A stretch of 64,000 nt of DNA from Diphasiastrum complanatum (GCA_029204225.1 CM055100.1:48346348-48410347), one strand, 5' to 3'; shown: positions 34,237 through 47,100, counted from the stretch's first letter. The notes: generated by a model not told the origin, from the sequence alone. Numbers and translations are program-made.

Positions 34237-37200
34237 CTAGTAAGTATCTTCATCAAAATTGAAACCGGGTTTGGGGTTACGGTTTTCTACACATAACTGG
34301 TGATTTCTTTGCTGTTTGTGCACCGTTTTGGATGCCGTAAGGACAGGAAGGAAGCTAATTATATTGTCAACCAACCATGGAGAGATTCTGAGGTTTATGT
34401 CAGAGATTTGTATGCAAAAAGTTAACCTAGCAGATTTGTGGTAAAAGGTGAAAAAAGCCACTTTGTCAAGTTGAGCTAAAATCACCGTTTCTCCACGGAA
34501 TTTCATGATTGAACACTCTACAGACTTGGAATCAGTAGGGCGACCCTGCTCCAGGCCCCAGATCGTGCTCAAATCGATCCGAAAACGAGATTGATCAAGC
34601 AAAAATCAGCTTGGGGAGGCGCGGCCGTAGACAAGGAGGAGCGTGGAGCTCGCGCGCGACCAACGAGGGCAGCAGCTCAGTGTCAAAAAGTGTATAGCGG
34701 CCGCAAGAAAGGGTTTCGGCGCACAGGAGTGCATGTGACCATAGGATTGGACTCCTATTGGATGGACAACCGAGATGGATTGTTCGGAGAACAATTTGGA
34801 CCACAAGATCGTGGTGGGCCATTGGATGAAGTGGAAAAGGTCTTGAAGGGACTTGAAGTGCATTCTGGCCTTCAACTTCATTAGAAATTTTCATACTGAA
34901 ATTGGAGTCGGGTCCCTTCACAAGTGAAAGGTGAAGTTTCTTCACTATGAAGAAACAGTTCAAAAACAAAAAAAGTCCCTATTTTTGGGTCCTTTGTCCG
35001 TTTTGACCCAAACAAAAGGCTATAACCTCCAAACGAAGGGCACCCGGACTGTACCTACAAGTACGGTACAACAAAACAGAGTGATTTCACTATTCCATTG
35101 GGCGCGTAGTTGGGAGTTGATGATTGAGTGCATTTCAGAAGGTGACGCCGATTTGGCTTTCAAATTGGTGGAAAAGCGGCGAGTGGCCTGGTAAGGGAAA
35201 AAGTGCAGGTCATTATTTTCGACTTTTGACATCACAGTTGGCCTCGACATACTGCTTTTAGCCTACGGTAGAAGTTTCAAGCAGTTTTGCGATGACAAAC
35301 ATGGGAGAGTTCATTTTGAGTGAAAGTAGCAAATTGGACGGGATTTCCAACTATGCATTGTGGAAATTCAAAATGAAAAACATACTGATGGAGAAAGACG
35401 TGTGGTCATCACAGGTGATGAGAGAAGGCCGCCAAATGAAGCGGATATCAAAGTGTTCGACAAAAAGATGAGGAAAGCTTTGACCTTCATTAACTTGTCA
35501 GTGAAGGATCACATTATTACCCACATTTGTGATGCTGTTACACCCAGACAAGCATGGGATGTGCTAAAGGAGCAGTTCGAGACGTCAAATCCGTCTAGAA
35601 TCATGTTTCTGAAGTCAAAATTGAATAGTGTCCGCATGGAGCAAGGAGAGCACATTCAGACGTACATGACCAGAATCAAGACAATGAGGGATGAATTGCA
35701 TTCTATTGGTGAGCGCATACGTGATGTGGAGCTGGTGTACAATGCATTGTGCGGCATTGTAAAATCCTTTTAGATGTTTGTGAGCGGAATAGCATCAAGA
35801 GAAAGATTGCCAACCTTTGACGAGCTCATAGGAATCTTGATGCAGGAAGAGCAACGGCGAGAAATGGTGAAAGTTAGACGTCAAAATACTGACGATTAGG
35901 CACTCGCGACACGCCCAAAACAAGGCAAGGGCAAGGGCAAGAAGAAGTCTAAACAACAATTTGCCAAGACTCAGGATGATGAGGGATCTTCCAGTAAGAC
36001 CAAGAAGAAAGGCAAGTGCTTCCATTGTGGTAAAAAGGGCCATTGGAAGAGTGAATGTAGCAAATTCCTGACGGAACAAGGCAAGGGGAAACCAAAGCAA
36101 GCAGGTAACCTTGTCGATGAGGGTGAGATTGAAGACTCTAGCATCTTCATATCTGCATTGTCATCTAATCAAGATGATCAAGCGTGGTATATTGACTCGG
36201 GAGCCACAAGACACATGACAGGTAACAAGAATTGGTTCAGTAGCTTGAAAGTGTTGGATAATGGAACGTCTGTTTCACAAGCAAATGGTGATGTGTGCAA
36301 GATCAAGGGGATAGGCACCGTTTCAATCCAACTACCTGATGGCAAAAGCAGGATGATCATGGAGGTACTTTACGTACCAGGTTTGAAGAAAAATCTACTT
36401 TCTGTTGGAGTCATTATTGATCAAAAGTTAAAAGTAGAATTTGCCCATGATCGTTGCTTTGTGAAGGATGTGAACCAAAAGTTCAAAGTTCTTCCGGATG
36501 GAGTAAGAAAGCGCAATACTAAATTGTACAGGTTGAATGCTACAATCAAGGGGCAACATGGACTTGTCTCGTTCATTCCATCGCAAACTGAGTTGTGGCA
36601 TAAGAGGCTTGGTCACTTGAACTTAGGAAGCCTCAGTTTGATGAGAAAATTGGAGATGGTAACAGGATTGCCTACCATAGAAGACCACTTGAAATCGATG
36701 TGTGAATCATGTGTATATGGGAAGCAGCATCGAGAGAAGTTCAATAAAGGTGGTGTTGCAAGGGCAAAGAACATCCTGGATTTGATCCACACAGATTTAT
36801 GCGGGCCTATGAGGACTATGTCCTTAGGTAAAGCCTTCTATTTCATGACCTTTATTGATGATATGTCACGTAAGACGTGGATCTACTTCTTGAAGAAGAA
36901 ATCGGATGCATTTGACAATTTCAAGAGCTTTAAAACATTGGTCGAAAATCAGACAGGTAGGAAGATCAAAGTCCTAAGATCAGATAGTGGACTTGATTAT
37001 TACAAGAAATAATCAAGAGATAATAGGCATGATCAAGAAAGACCTCATGGAACAATTCGAGATGACGGATCTCAGCCTGATGCATTATTGCCTTGGAGTA
37101 GAGGTGTGGCAAAAAGGACACGAAGTGGGTTTAACACAGGTGAAGTATGTCAAAGAGTTGCTGCACATGTTTAGGTTGCAGGATTGCAAACCAGTGAATA

Positions 37201-38258
37201 CTCCTATTGAACTAGCTAAAAAGCTTTCTAAGCTTGATGAGTCACAGTCATTTGATGCTACGCTGTATAGGCAGTTAGTAGGGAGCTTGATTTACCTTAC
37301 CACGACTAGACCAGATATATGCTATGTTGTTGGCATTGTAAGTCAGTTTATGGCAGCACCTATGGAAACGCATTGGAAGGTAGCTAAGTGCATTCTGCGT
37401 TATGTAAAAGGCACTCCAGATTATGGCTTGATTTACAAGAAGCATGACGGTTTACCTGAGTTGTGCGGCTATGTGGATGCGGATTGGGGAGGTGACTATG
37501 ATGATCGTAGATCCACCACAGGATATGTATTCCAGCTTTGTGGCAGTTGCTTTTCCTGGTCTAGTAAGAAGCAAAGTACAATTGCTATATCCACCACAAA
37601 AGCAGAGTATAAGGCAATGTGTAGTGCAGCACAGGAAGCTATATGGTTGAGACAAATCTTGGAAGAAGTTGGCATGAAGCAGAAAATTCCCACGACGTTA
37701 CATTGACAGTCAGAGTGGCATTCAACTAGCAAAGAATCCAGTGTTCCATGCAAGAACCAAACACATTGAGATTCAGTATCACTTTATACGTGAGAGGCTG
37801 CTGAGTCGTGAAATTCATGTTGTTCATTGTAGTACGGAAGAACAACTAGCTGATATTTTCACTAAGCCACTTGTTGGAGAAAAGTTTGATAAGTTTAGAT
37901 CAAAGCTTTCTGTACTTAAAGTTTGTTGACTTTGAAGCTATGTATATGACTGTATAAAAAGTAGATTCTACTTTAAGGGAGAGAGTTAGAATTAAAGTAG
38001 AATCACTGTGCTATTGTACTGTGGGTCCTATCAGTCGATAAAAATCAGTTGGCCTCGCTACGAGGCAAGTCGACGGGACACGCGTCCCGCCTACGGCAAC
38101 CTGGGTCATGCATGGGTTGCCTGAGTGAACAACTATATGTATAGTGTAATTTCATTTTGAGAAATACAGTTGCTATGTGAGCTTGCTGTGGAGAGTGTTT
38201 TCTGTCTGTGTTACTGTGTAGCATGATCTGTGTTCCTGTTTGAAGCAAATTCTAAGTG
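34237..38258 (+). mobile_element. Ty1/copia retrotransposon C6, no 5' LTR, internally deleted
   Basis: A ~1-kb leader (34237-35300) precedes gag, protease, integrase, RT end and RNase H. A polypurine stretch AAGGGAGAGAG (37974-37984) leads into a 3' LTR of about 270 bases (37986-38258). The LTR is cut where the truncated LTR of C7 begins. No 5' LTR or primer site was found; the leader starts where the C5 3' LTR stops. Confidence 0.8.
35301..37929 (+). pseudogene. copia gag-pol with integrase-RT deletion (C6)
   Basis: Gag starts at ATG 35301 (SSKLDGISNYALWKFKMKN); the frame changes near 35400 and continues to TAG 35771. The zinc knuckle CFHCGKKGHWKSEC is at 36018-36059. From 36158 one frame runs 284 codons: protease DSGATRHMT (36193-36219, intact), GAG-pre-integrase, zinc-binding H/C pairs (WHKRLGHLN; CESCVYGKQH) and the integrase core with HTDLCGPM and VLRSDSG. 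Near 36985 it jumps into the reverse transcriptase just after YVDD (ITRNNQEII), so the rest of integrase and the front of RT are deleted. RT end and RNase H follow (YVDADWGGDYDDRRSTTGYV; then HVVHCSTEEQLADIFTKPL) to TGA 37927. A small frame break lies at 37706. Confidence 0.87.
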
Positions 38259-38491
38259 TCTTAACAATAGAAATCTATGCTAACTTGGTTAAAGTAGATT
38301 TCTATACTATTCTAGCAAAATTGGTACTAACTTAGGTACCTATACTAAAGTAGATAGCACCTCTACTAAAAATAGAAATAGGCCCTCTAGCACGCAGGCT
38401 GGCCTCTACAATGAATTAATTAATCCATTAATTCCTAACACTCCCCCTTAATGGATAATTAATTATCAATCACAACCAAGTCCTTTGGTTA

Positions 38492-40073
38492 CTAATCTGG
38501 TTCAATATAACCATTAAGCTTAAACTTGGTTCTATAAAATAAAGGATCCTCTGAATCCAACATTGAAGCCATAAATGCATAATGCATTTCTTCATCTTCA
38601 TGATAGTGTCCACTTGACCATGTCAATCTCATAGCTTCTTGCAGTCTCTCTTCTTCTTCAGCTTGTGGTTGATGTTTCACAGATTTTTTCCGAAGATACA
38701 ATATTAGGTAATCCTATTGCCATATTATTGTCTTTTAGAACTTGTAAGCTTTTATAGGTCAGATGTCAAAACCTTTCATGCCATATCCTGCTCTCCATGC
38801 TATCAGAAGCTGCACAAACCTGATGATCCGGTGTAGACGCATCAAGTTTGTAAAGTTGACCTTCCAAAGATCCTGTGGCCACAACTTTGTAGTCTTTGCT
38901 TTTGTCTTTGATGAGACACTTATGATCATCAAACTCAACTTTCATATTTTGCTTAGTGATAGCAGAAACTGAAAATAAATTCTTTATTAAACCTGGAACA
39001 TAGAGAACATTCTTAATTTCTCCTATATTTTATGAAGGTAAATGTACTCTCACTGTACCTCTACCTTTGATATCGTAAGAAGGATTGTCTCCAAGCTTGA
39101 CATGTGAATTTACACCAGTGTCGTCAAATTGTATGAACTTCTCACGATGTGGTGTCATATGTTGCGTTGCTCCATAATCAATATACCAACAGTCTTCAGA
39201 GATCTCTGATGTTGAAGTTGAGAATAACCTATAGCATCCCACAACTTCACTTTTGTCTTCGTCTTCAATGAAGTTGCCTGACTGCTTTTTTTTGTCCTGG
39301 ATAGCCTTCTTTTTCCTGCTCTCAAACGCAAAATGACCATACTTGCCACAAAAATTATAATTGCCATTTCTCTTTGGATTAGTTTTGGAACTGTCTCCTT
39401 TTTCCGTATTGTCCTTCCCTTCTTGCTTTTGATCCTTTTTGCCTTTCTTACCTTGATTCTTGGAAAAGAATCCCAGTTCCTTGAAGTCTTCCCTAGACAT
39501 CAGGTTTTGTCTTTGTAATTCCTCTTGAAGTAGCAAACCATTGAGCTCATCAAATGTCGACGATCTCTCCCTCAAACTTAGTGTCATAACAAAGTATTGT
39601 AATGGTAAGCTATTTAAAACAATTTGTACTAGAGTATTATCAAGTACAATTTCCCCTATAGAAGACAACTGATCTCTTAGATCCTTCACTCTGGTAATAA
39701 AATCTGTAATGAATTCTTTTGATTCCAATTTCAAGGTATAAAGCTTATTGTTCAAGAACAACGCTCGAGACTTACTTACCGTTTCATATGTGTTCTTAAA
39801 ATTATCCCATGCATCCTTAGGACCAACTACATTCCTAATCAAAGGAATCACCTTATCCTTCACGGATAAGTTGATGATAGGATGTGCACGTTCCACCCGC
39901 TTCTCAAATGCCCTTCTATCTTGATCATTGAGACCGTGAGCCTCTTGTCCCATGACAATTGCCCAATAATCTTTGTCCTGAAGGATATTCTGAAGTTTGA
40001 ACTTCCACAAGCTGTAGTTAGATCCATCTAACTTGCTTGATTCAGGAAGAACGGATTCATTCAGACTCCCCAT
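38492..40073 (-). pseudogene. copia gag-protease with long open frame (C7)
   Basis: The minus strand has a 347-codon open frame from ATG 40073, the longest in the window. It holds a gag start (SSKLDGSNYSLWKFKLQN), a helical gag domain (residues about 60-200), a Lys/Gln-rich linker, a damaged zinc knuckle (NFCGKYGHFAFES, whose first and last Cys are lost) and a protease motif WYIDYGATQHMT in which Y replaces S of the active-site DSG. The frame stops at 39030 and continues, broken, as VLYVPGLIKNLFSVS. It then jumps to a short acidic segment (EEMHYAFMASML; 38701-38492) from the linker before RT. Confidence 0.85.
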
Positions 40074-40137
40074 CTTTGTACAAAAATGACAGGCTTTTTT
40101 ACTAAGAATATACTTGCATGCAACAATCTATTAATTG

Positions 40138-40812
40138 TCACCTTCCCTGGATAGCACCTGTCCAGATACTACCTGCCTTAGAAATACCTGTCTGCTGTCC
40201 TAGATGGAGCCTGGCTGGTTCTGACCTAAATCTGATTTGGACTCCCTCAGATATCATCTATCTGATTGCTGCCTGTCCCAGATAAACCCTGTCTGGTTCT
40301 TACCTGACCTGTCCAGGTTCTGCCTCACTCAGATAACACCTATCCGGTTGTTATCTGTTCCAAATCTGATCTGATTTTTCAGATGTTGTTGTCCCCATAT
40401 ATGTCTGAACCAGATGGTGTCTCCACCAGAAACTGCCGCCCTCAAATGTGCCTCTGTTCTAAAAAACTGCCTCAGATAAAGCCTGTCCTGGTCAGATGTG
40501 GCTGCCCCCAGATGTTGCTTCCACCAAAAACTGCCGCCCTCAGATATGCCTCTGTTCTGGTCAAATGTTGCTCAGGTACTGCCTGCCACCTATAGATGAA
40601 CCTGCACCACATAAAACCTGCACAAGAAAAGACTTATTTTGTTGTCCTGGATGTTGCCTCCCTCAGATCTGCCTGTCTGAAATTGCTACCTGTCCAGAAG
40701 ATACCTGCACCAGATGTAACCTCCACCAGAAAAATCTGCACAGGATGGCGCCTCCACCAGATGCAACCTTCACCAAATAGCACCTCCACTAGATGCGACC
40801 TCCACTAGTAAA
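40138..40812 (-). repeat. leader of copia C7, array of degenerate ~18-20-base repeats
   Basis: On the minus strand about thirty variants of a CATCTGGTGGAGG-like word occur one after another, with recurrent GAGGGCGGCAG and CAGGACAGG blocks. On the plus strand this appears as repeated CCTCCACCAGATG and CCTGTCC. Open frames on either strand reflect the repeat only. The shorter leader of C5 uses the same words. Confidence 0.8.
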
Positions 40813-41275
40813 CCTACAGCACTGATCTTCTCCTTCCTTCCGTAGATCCTGATCTTAACGAGATGGCTTTGATACCATGTTAGAATCGAAGAGATTCTCT
40901 AATCGGAGTAGACTAATCTTATTAGTACTCATACAAAACATCAACCACAAGCTGAAGAAGAAGCTATGCTTCATAAGCTGGAAACTGAGATAACAAATGG
41001 AGGTGGGCGCCCATCTACTCTTATAGAGGCTGTCCACAATGAAAAGCAAAAGCTATCCTTCTACAATAGCAATTGAAATGCTAATTATGAAGTCTTAACA
41101 ATAGAAATCTATGCTAACTTGTTTAAAATAGATTTCTATACTATTCTAGCAAAATTGGTACTAACTTAGGTACCTATACTAAAAATAGATAGCACTTATA
41201 CTAAAAATAGAAATAGGCCTTCTAGCACGCAGGCTGCCCTCTACAATGAATCAATTAATCCATTAATTCCTAACA

Positions 41276-43880
41276 ATTTCACTATCAGATAATTGATTTC
41301 CAATTGTAGTGCCGCACAATATCATTCTTAAAGTCATCGACTTATTGACAGACCAAGTTCCAGATGGATTCTCAAAGTAAAGCCGATCTTGTTGCAGACA
41401 AGTTTTTGAATGGATCCAATTACTATTTGTGGAAATTTAAGATAAGATCTTGCTAATCGCCAACGAGCTGTGAGATGTTGTCACATGTATCGAAGTGAAG
41501 CTTGAAGACGACACAACCGAGTCAAAGTGGAAATCGAAGGATGGTAAAGCTTTCGCGCTTATTATTCTCAATATATCAGACACTCAAATTGGCCACATAT
41601 TTGAAGCTCAAACTTCAAAAGATGTACGGGAAATCTTGAGCTCACTATATGATGTGAGGGACGTGACTTCCAAGTTGCATCTCAGAAGAAAATTCTTCAC
41701 ACGCAAGTTGTCGAATGGTGATTCACTTTAGAATCACGTTAACCAGTTTAAGAATCTCTTGCAACAGATGGCAGTTGTCGGATCGATCATCGATGATCAA
41801 GACACAATCATGACATTGCTTTCAAGCTTGCCTTCTACATACGAGAACTGGGTGATGATCATATCGACACACCCAGATTTAACTCTCACTAGTGACTAGA
41901 GTTCACTATGTTGCTGCAAGAAGACAATCGAAGAAGTCAAGATACCTCTCCGACTTCATCATCTCATGCTCTATATGTCAACAAAGGCTCAAAACGACAG
42001 AAGAAGAAAAGCTCTAAGCGGTCCACATCAAACCAGAAGCCAACACAAAGTCAAGAGCAATTATCAAATCCACAGTTGAAGAAGAAGCTGTTCTGTAAGT
42101 ATTGCAAATGCACTAATCATGAGATCCAGGATTGCAAGGTATTAAAAGCAAAGAATGCCAACAAGCAACCAGATCAACAGGTGAATGCAGTCGCAGTATC
42201 ATCTCTATCTCCCGAACTCGACATGGACGAAGGAGCGTTTATGGTCAAAGACCAAAAGGCACGATTCAATAATTCTTGGTTTTTGGATTCTAGAGCTACT
42301 CAACATATGACCAGTCATCGTGAGCATTTTCACTCCTATACGCCTTACAGTAGAAAGAAATTCGTTCATCTTCGCGATGATAGTACACACACTATCGAAG
42401 GTGAAGGTACTGTAAGATTGATGTTCCAGCATGATCAATTCAAACTATTATCAATGTTTTGTATGTACCTAAACTCTCTACAAATCTGTTATCAGTAAGT
42501 AGAATCATTGATTTAGGTCATAGGGTAGAATTTGAGTATGATCAATGCCAAATTATCGATAGGACAAATAAGATCTTTGCACTTGGCAAGAGGCATGGAT
42601 ACTTATATAGATTGGCTCATTGTTATCCTGACACTAGTCAAGCCTTGAAAACCTCTATTTTTGTCAATAAAGCATTACTTTGGCATTATAGATTAGGACA
42701 CTTGAATCATACATCTGTGTCGAACATGTCCAGACAATCCCTAACACGTGACCTCGACTATCCAACCAATAAAGTCGACCTCCCTGTTTGTCAAAGCTGC
42801 ATCCTTGGAAAATAGACTAGGATTCCTTTTAGATCGAGTCATAGGCATGCAGCAAAAGATGTTCTAGATATCGTTCATTCAGATATATGTAGAAATCGGA
42901 GGCTTTCAAAATCTTTCGACAATTCAAAGAGCATGCAAAAATGGAAACTGGTAAAAGAATCCAAGCATTGAGGTCCAACAACGGGGGAGAGTCCATCTCT
43001 ACCGAATTCAGGGAGTATTGCCTTAACAACGACATTGAGCAACAATTTATTACCTCCTATTTGCTCAATCGAATGGACTTCCAGAGAGAAAGAACTGAAC
43101 CTTAGTCGAATCGGCTTGGTGTATGCTTGCTCATGCGACACTTCCGAAATCCTTCTGGGCTGAAGCTGTTTCCACTGCAGCTTATATTCAGAACAGATGT
43201 CCGACTAAAGGTCTCTCAAACAAAACACCATATGAATTTTGGACAGACTCCAAACCATCATTATCGAACCTACGCATTTTTTGGATGTATCGCTTATGCG
43301 CAGATACTACAAGATCTCAGGAAGAAGCTCGACTGATCAAATCTATTTTCATCAGCTACACTATTTCAGATAAAGCTTATAAGCTGTATGATCCTGTCGA
43401 GTCGAAGATATTCACCAGTCGGGATATCATCTTGATCGAAGATTAGTTTATCGACCTCAAAGGCAAGGGCAAAGCTCATATAGTCGAACTATCGGACTCT
43501 CCTAAAATTTCGAACACTTATGTTCCCAAGTTGATTATTTCTATTGAAGGTCCAAGCTCGTCCACAACTTATCAACAACGAATCCGAAGAAGATGACGTT
43601 GCAGCTCAACAACTATAGCATGATGAAAATAATCAACTTCGCTCATTTCCCATAAGATCGACAAGAGAACGTAGACCACCTATAAGGTATATCGACGAGT
43701 CTGCAGCCTATCTTGTTCAAGAGCCGACTATTGTCGAAGAGGCACTTAGTCAGCCCGATTCCGATCTTTGAAAGAAGCTATGGATAGAGAGTATTCATCC
43801 CTTATCAAGAACCAGACTTGGACTATTGCCGAATTGTCTGCCAGCAGAAATGTAGTTAATTGCAAATGGATATTCAAATA
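41276..43880 (+). pseudogene. copia gag-protease-integrase, truncated (C8)
   Basis: A start near 41364 gives FLNGSNYYLWKFK; gag continues with a frame change into SKWKSKDGKAFALIILNISD (41520-41580). The zinc knuckle CKYCKCTNHEIQDC is at 42095-42136. The protease motif WFLDSRATQHMTSHREHF (42277-42330) has R in place of the active-site G. GAG-pre-integrase (42459-42815) includes WHYRLGHLNH. Integrase is broken: HSDIC near 42876, then a loss of most of the D-to-D spacing, a frame change, and a C-terminal part (43123-43446). The linker ends in the first residues of RT (CKWIFK, 43860). No LTR was found on either side. Confidence 0.85.
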
Positions 43881-44189
43881 ATACTAGAAAGTATTAATAA
43901 TTAACTAATTAGTAACAAGAACCATACCACGGTTCATGAACCGTGGTACGGTTCACCCAACGGTTCTTGGGACCCACGGTTCCAAGAATCGTTGGTTCTA
44001 TGATCTAACTATGTGTACAGTTCACTTTTATCATTTTGTACTTTACCACCATAAGCATGTCGTCGACATCGTTAACACATGGACTACTTTTAAGGTTTTT
44101 TAGGAGATTTTGCCTTCACATAACTTGGTTAAGATGCTTTTCTGACTTTTTTTTAACTTGTATTGTTTAGGCACTGAGCTTAAGTTTCG
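43881..44189. other. spacer with nested GAACC/GGTTC palindromes
   Basis: 43918-43953 contains a palindrome built on CCACGGTTCATGAACCGTGG with the arms extended by a few more paired bases. Further GGTTC words follow to 44000. A related cluster lies at 53040-53120. No gene seen. Confidence 0.6.
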
Positions 44190-47100
44190 GTGAATGGCAG
44201 AGCATCTGTTGTGGAGGGAGTCGAAAGAATACTCGAGAGAGGAGGATGTAACAATAGTGGAGGAGGGGCATGGTATCATGTCCCTGAGCTTTCGCTCCGT
44301 AACCACTACTTTAATGTTCCACTGGATTATAGCTTACCAAGTAGTCCATTAATATCCCTATTTGCCCGGGAGGTAGTTTCAGGTTAGCTTCATCTTAATT
44401 TTGCTATTCGTTAATCTGTTTTTGCTGGAAAAGACTAAATATTAAAGAAAGCTAGCTTTATTTGATCTCGTGATTATTTCATTGCTAAAGATTGACTCAT
44501 TTGAAATCATTTTTCTTTTGCAGCTGGAAAGGAGGAGAAATGTTTGCCATATTTGCTCTTTCTTCAAGGTGGACCAGGTTTTGAATGCCATCGACCTCTA
44601 GAATCCAATGGTTGGCTGAAAAGAGCTTGTGAGGATTATCGAGTTATTCTTATGGACCAGGCATGTCTCATTTTTTGGTCTTTTTAGGGCTTTTCATTTA
44701 ACAACAGTAAAAAGCTGAATTTGGTTCTAAAAATATTTCAGTTGCTAGAATGAATTGGGTACATGATTCTAGGCTTTGATCACAAAAGCATCAAGAACTC
44801 CACATAGCACAATGATGAGGGAAAAGCCTCTTCCACCAATTCCCTCTACAAAGCTTAGAAAGTATGAAGAGTAAAAAATACATATGCGACTTTAGGACTT
44901 GAGCATGGCAGAGTTACACCAACCTACAACCCAGCCTTTTTCTTAAAGGTTGAGGTACCCTATGTATACTGTCCCAATTTTTAACATTGATCTTGAATGC
45001 AAGTTTGGACATTATCTAAACCTACTGACTTTGATTATAAACTCCCTATGAATCCAACAAGCACCTCAAGATGTATCATTCAGTCTAGGAACTTGAGTTT
45101 GACTTGGACTTTGGGTTTCATGGTTGAATCGGAATTTTTTATTGCGCTTGGGCTCTGACACACATTAAATAGACACGGATATGTCAAAAATGTACAGATG
45201 GACACAACTTAACTGAGAATAACAATGTATTCATTACTTTTTTCTGACATCCCCCTTTTAAGGATGATTTTGTAAGACTTAAATTCTCAGCATCAAAACT
45301 GTAAAAGTCAATGCAGCTGTTTTAATCTTGATGAAGATTCACATGAATGGCCATTATGTCCATGTCTGTTTTGCCCAAGCACTTCAAAATCCGATGTCGC
45401 ATCCTTGCAAACTGCAGCAAGCTTTCTTGGCATCTGCCCTTTCTAAATATAGTCAGTTTTTGCATATATTTGAAGCTCACCTTATTCTAGTAACTACCAC
45501 AGTCCAGTTGCCACACATGCTAAACTGTTGGCAGCGCTTTTTTGCTTTTTTGGAACATCCACATCCAGCCAAACGGAGATCACCATATCATAACCACCTG
45601 TAGTTTCTACCTTACTTTTTAAAGACTTCTGTCCACACAAACAATCTTGGCTTTCACTCTATCTACCACAATAATAGGGAGACACTCCCTATGATTGTTT
45701 CAAATTACAATCTGACCAATCAAAATTGTAATCCTATCCCTTCGAAATCCATAGTTTTGGCTTCTTGGCCAAGCCACTAATGGACTTCTGCGGCATATGT
45801 TTTCTTCACACATATCACCGTCACAGTTTACTTCACCAGACACTCATCAACAAATAACCTGTAGGCTTCTTATCCATCGAATTCTCAGTGTCTTTCACAC
45901 ACACTAATAGCCTTTTCAACTATCTCAGTCTTATCTAAATATACCATTGTGTCCTCTACGCATACTGATGTTCCTTTAGTCATATCCACATTCTCATCAG
46001 CAGCCTCACCCTCACAGTCATGAGCTCAACAAGCTATTCTCCAGCATCTCACACCTAGAAATACTTAAGACTGTCCAAATTTTCATTTTTGACAGCAGCA
46101 TAAGACACACAAATTGCAACCCCCTTACTGTGAATTTGTTTTCCTTAGCCATGCTCTTCTTTTCTAGCAGACTCCAAATTGTTTGTTCCTATTTTTCCTA
46201 ATGGTGAACTTTCCATCATAGTTATCCTTTTAAATCTTTTCTTATTTCATGAGCAAGAATATCAGCATTATAGAGCCACTCCATCTGACAAAATTTTTAC
46301 TGTGCACCCAAATGGTCATACAAAAGTCACGTAAAAGTTCTTACTGGTTTGCAGTTTGAGCGATTCCGCTGATGTATCTTCAATTTTCTCCTAAGCATGC
46401 TTTTCCTTCTGTAGGACCTACTTAGTTTCTGGTGCTACCTATTTACAGTCTGTACAATTGCTGAAGCAGCTATTTGAACTTGTATGAGCTGCAATAGGGC
46501 TGTATGTCTGTATAATGTTTGGTATGGGTTGCAGTTATACCGAATAGTTCGGTCTCCTAAACCCAATTATGGCTTGCTGAATGAATGATCTAGGGGCTTG
46601 AAATCTGGTAAGTGTGTAAAGTTGGCGCCTAGGTATTGCGATACTTTTATGGTTATCCAAGTAATCAACAAGGTCACATACAGGCTAGATCTTCCAGCTA
46701 ACGTTGAAATTCATCCTGTTTTTCACGTTAGTAAGTTAAAACCCTCGCTGGGGGTTGGGGAAACCCTGGTCCCTGTGGAAGATCTAGTAGAGTTTCGTGA
46801 TGAGTCAAGGAAGATACCTGGGAAAAGGAGGCTGATCTCAGAAGAATTTTCCATATTTTTTCCTACAAGGAAAAATTTAAATTTAGGGGGAAGGAATGTT
46901 ACATACCTATGTAACTAGCAACACTTCTATCTGCCCATTTAGTATCAGGGGGGCTAAATGGTGAGTCATCCTTGGATAAGGGTAGGTGCCTTTGGATTAA
47001 GGTACTTGAGTTCTTGGATAAGGGCATGAAGGTGTCTATGCCTTGGATGGAGGTATGGAACCTTGTGAGGTGTTAGGAGGACCTTACCATGGGTATTGGT

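Larger units (their letters stand above)
38259..41275 (-). mobile_element. Ty1/copia retrotransposon C7, internally deleted
   Basis: 5' LTR 41275-40878 (TGTTAGGAATTAATGG start), primer site 40877-40865 (TGGTATCAAAGCC), a repeat-rich leader, gag-protease, then a shortened tail, polypurine tract TAAGGGGGAG (38450-38441) and a truncated 3' LTR (38440-38259, 182 bases) matching 41275-41093. Integrase, RT and RNase H are almost wholly missing. It belongs to the C5 lineage by LTR, primer site and leader. Confidence 0.87.

Noticed and set aside
34591-35194. Frames on both strands in the C6 leader
   Set aside because: Short, without motifs, and located between the presumed LTR junction and gag where copia leaders are non-coding.
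40383-40808. Cysteine- and proline-rich plus-strand frames of 70-94 codons
   Set aside because: They are the translation of the degenerate leader repeats of C7 read on the wrong strand.
45328-45603. 91-codon frame in peptidase intron 2
   Set aside because: No domain recognised; it lies in degenerate intronic sequence and does not match the missing peptidase lid exon.
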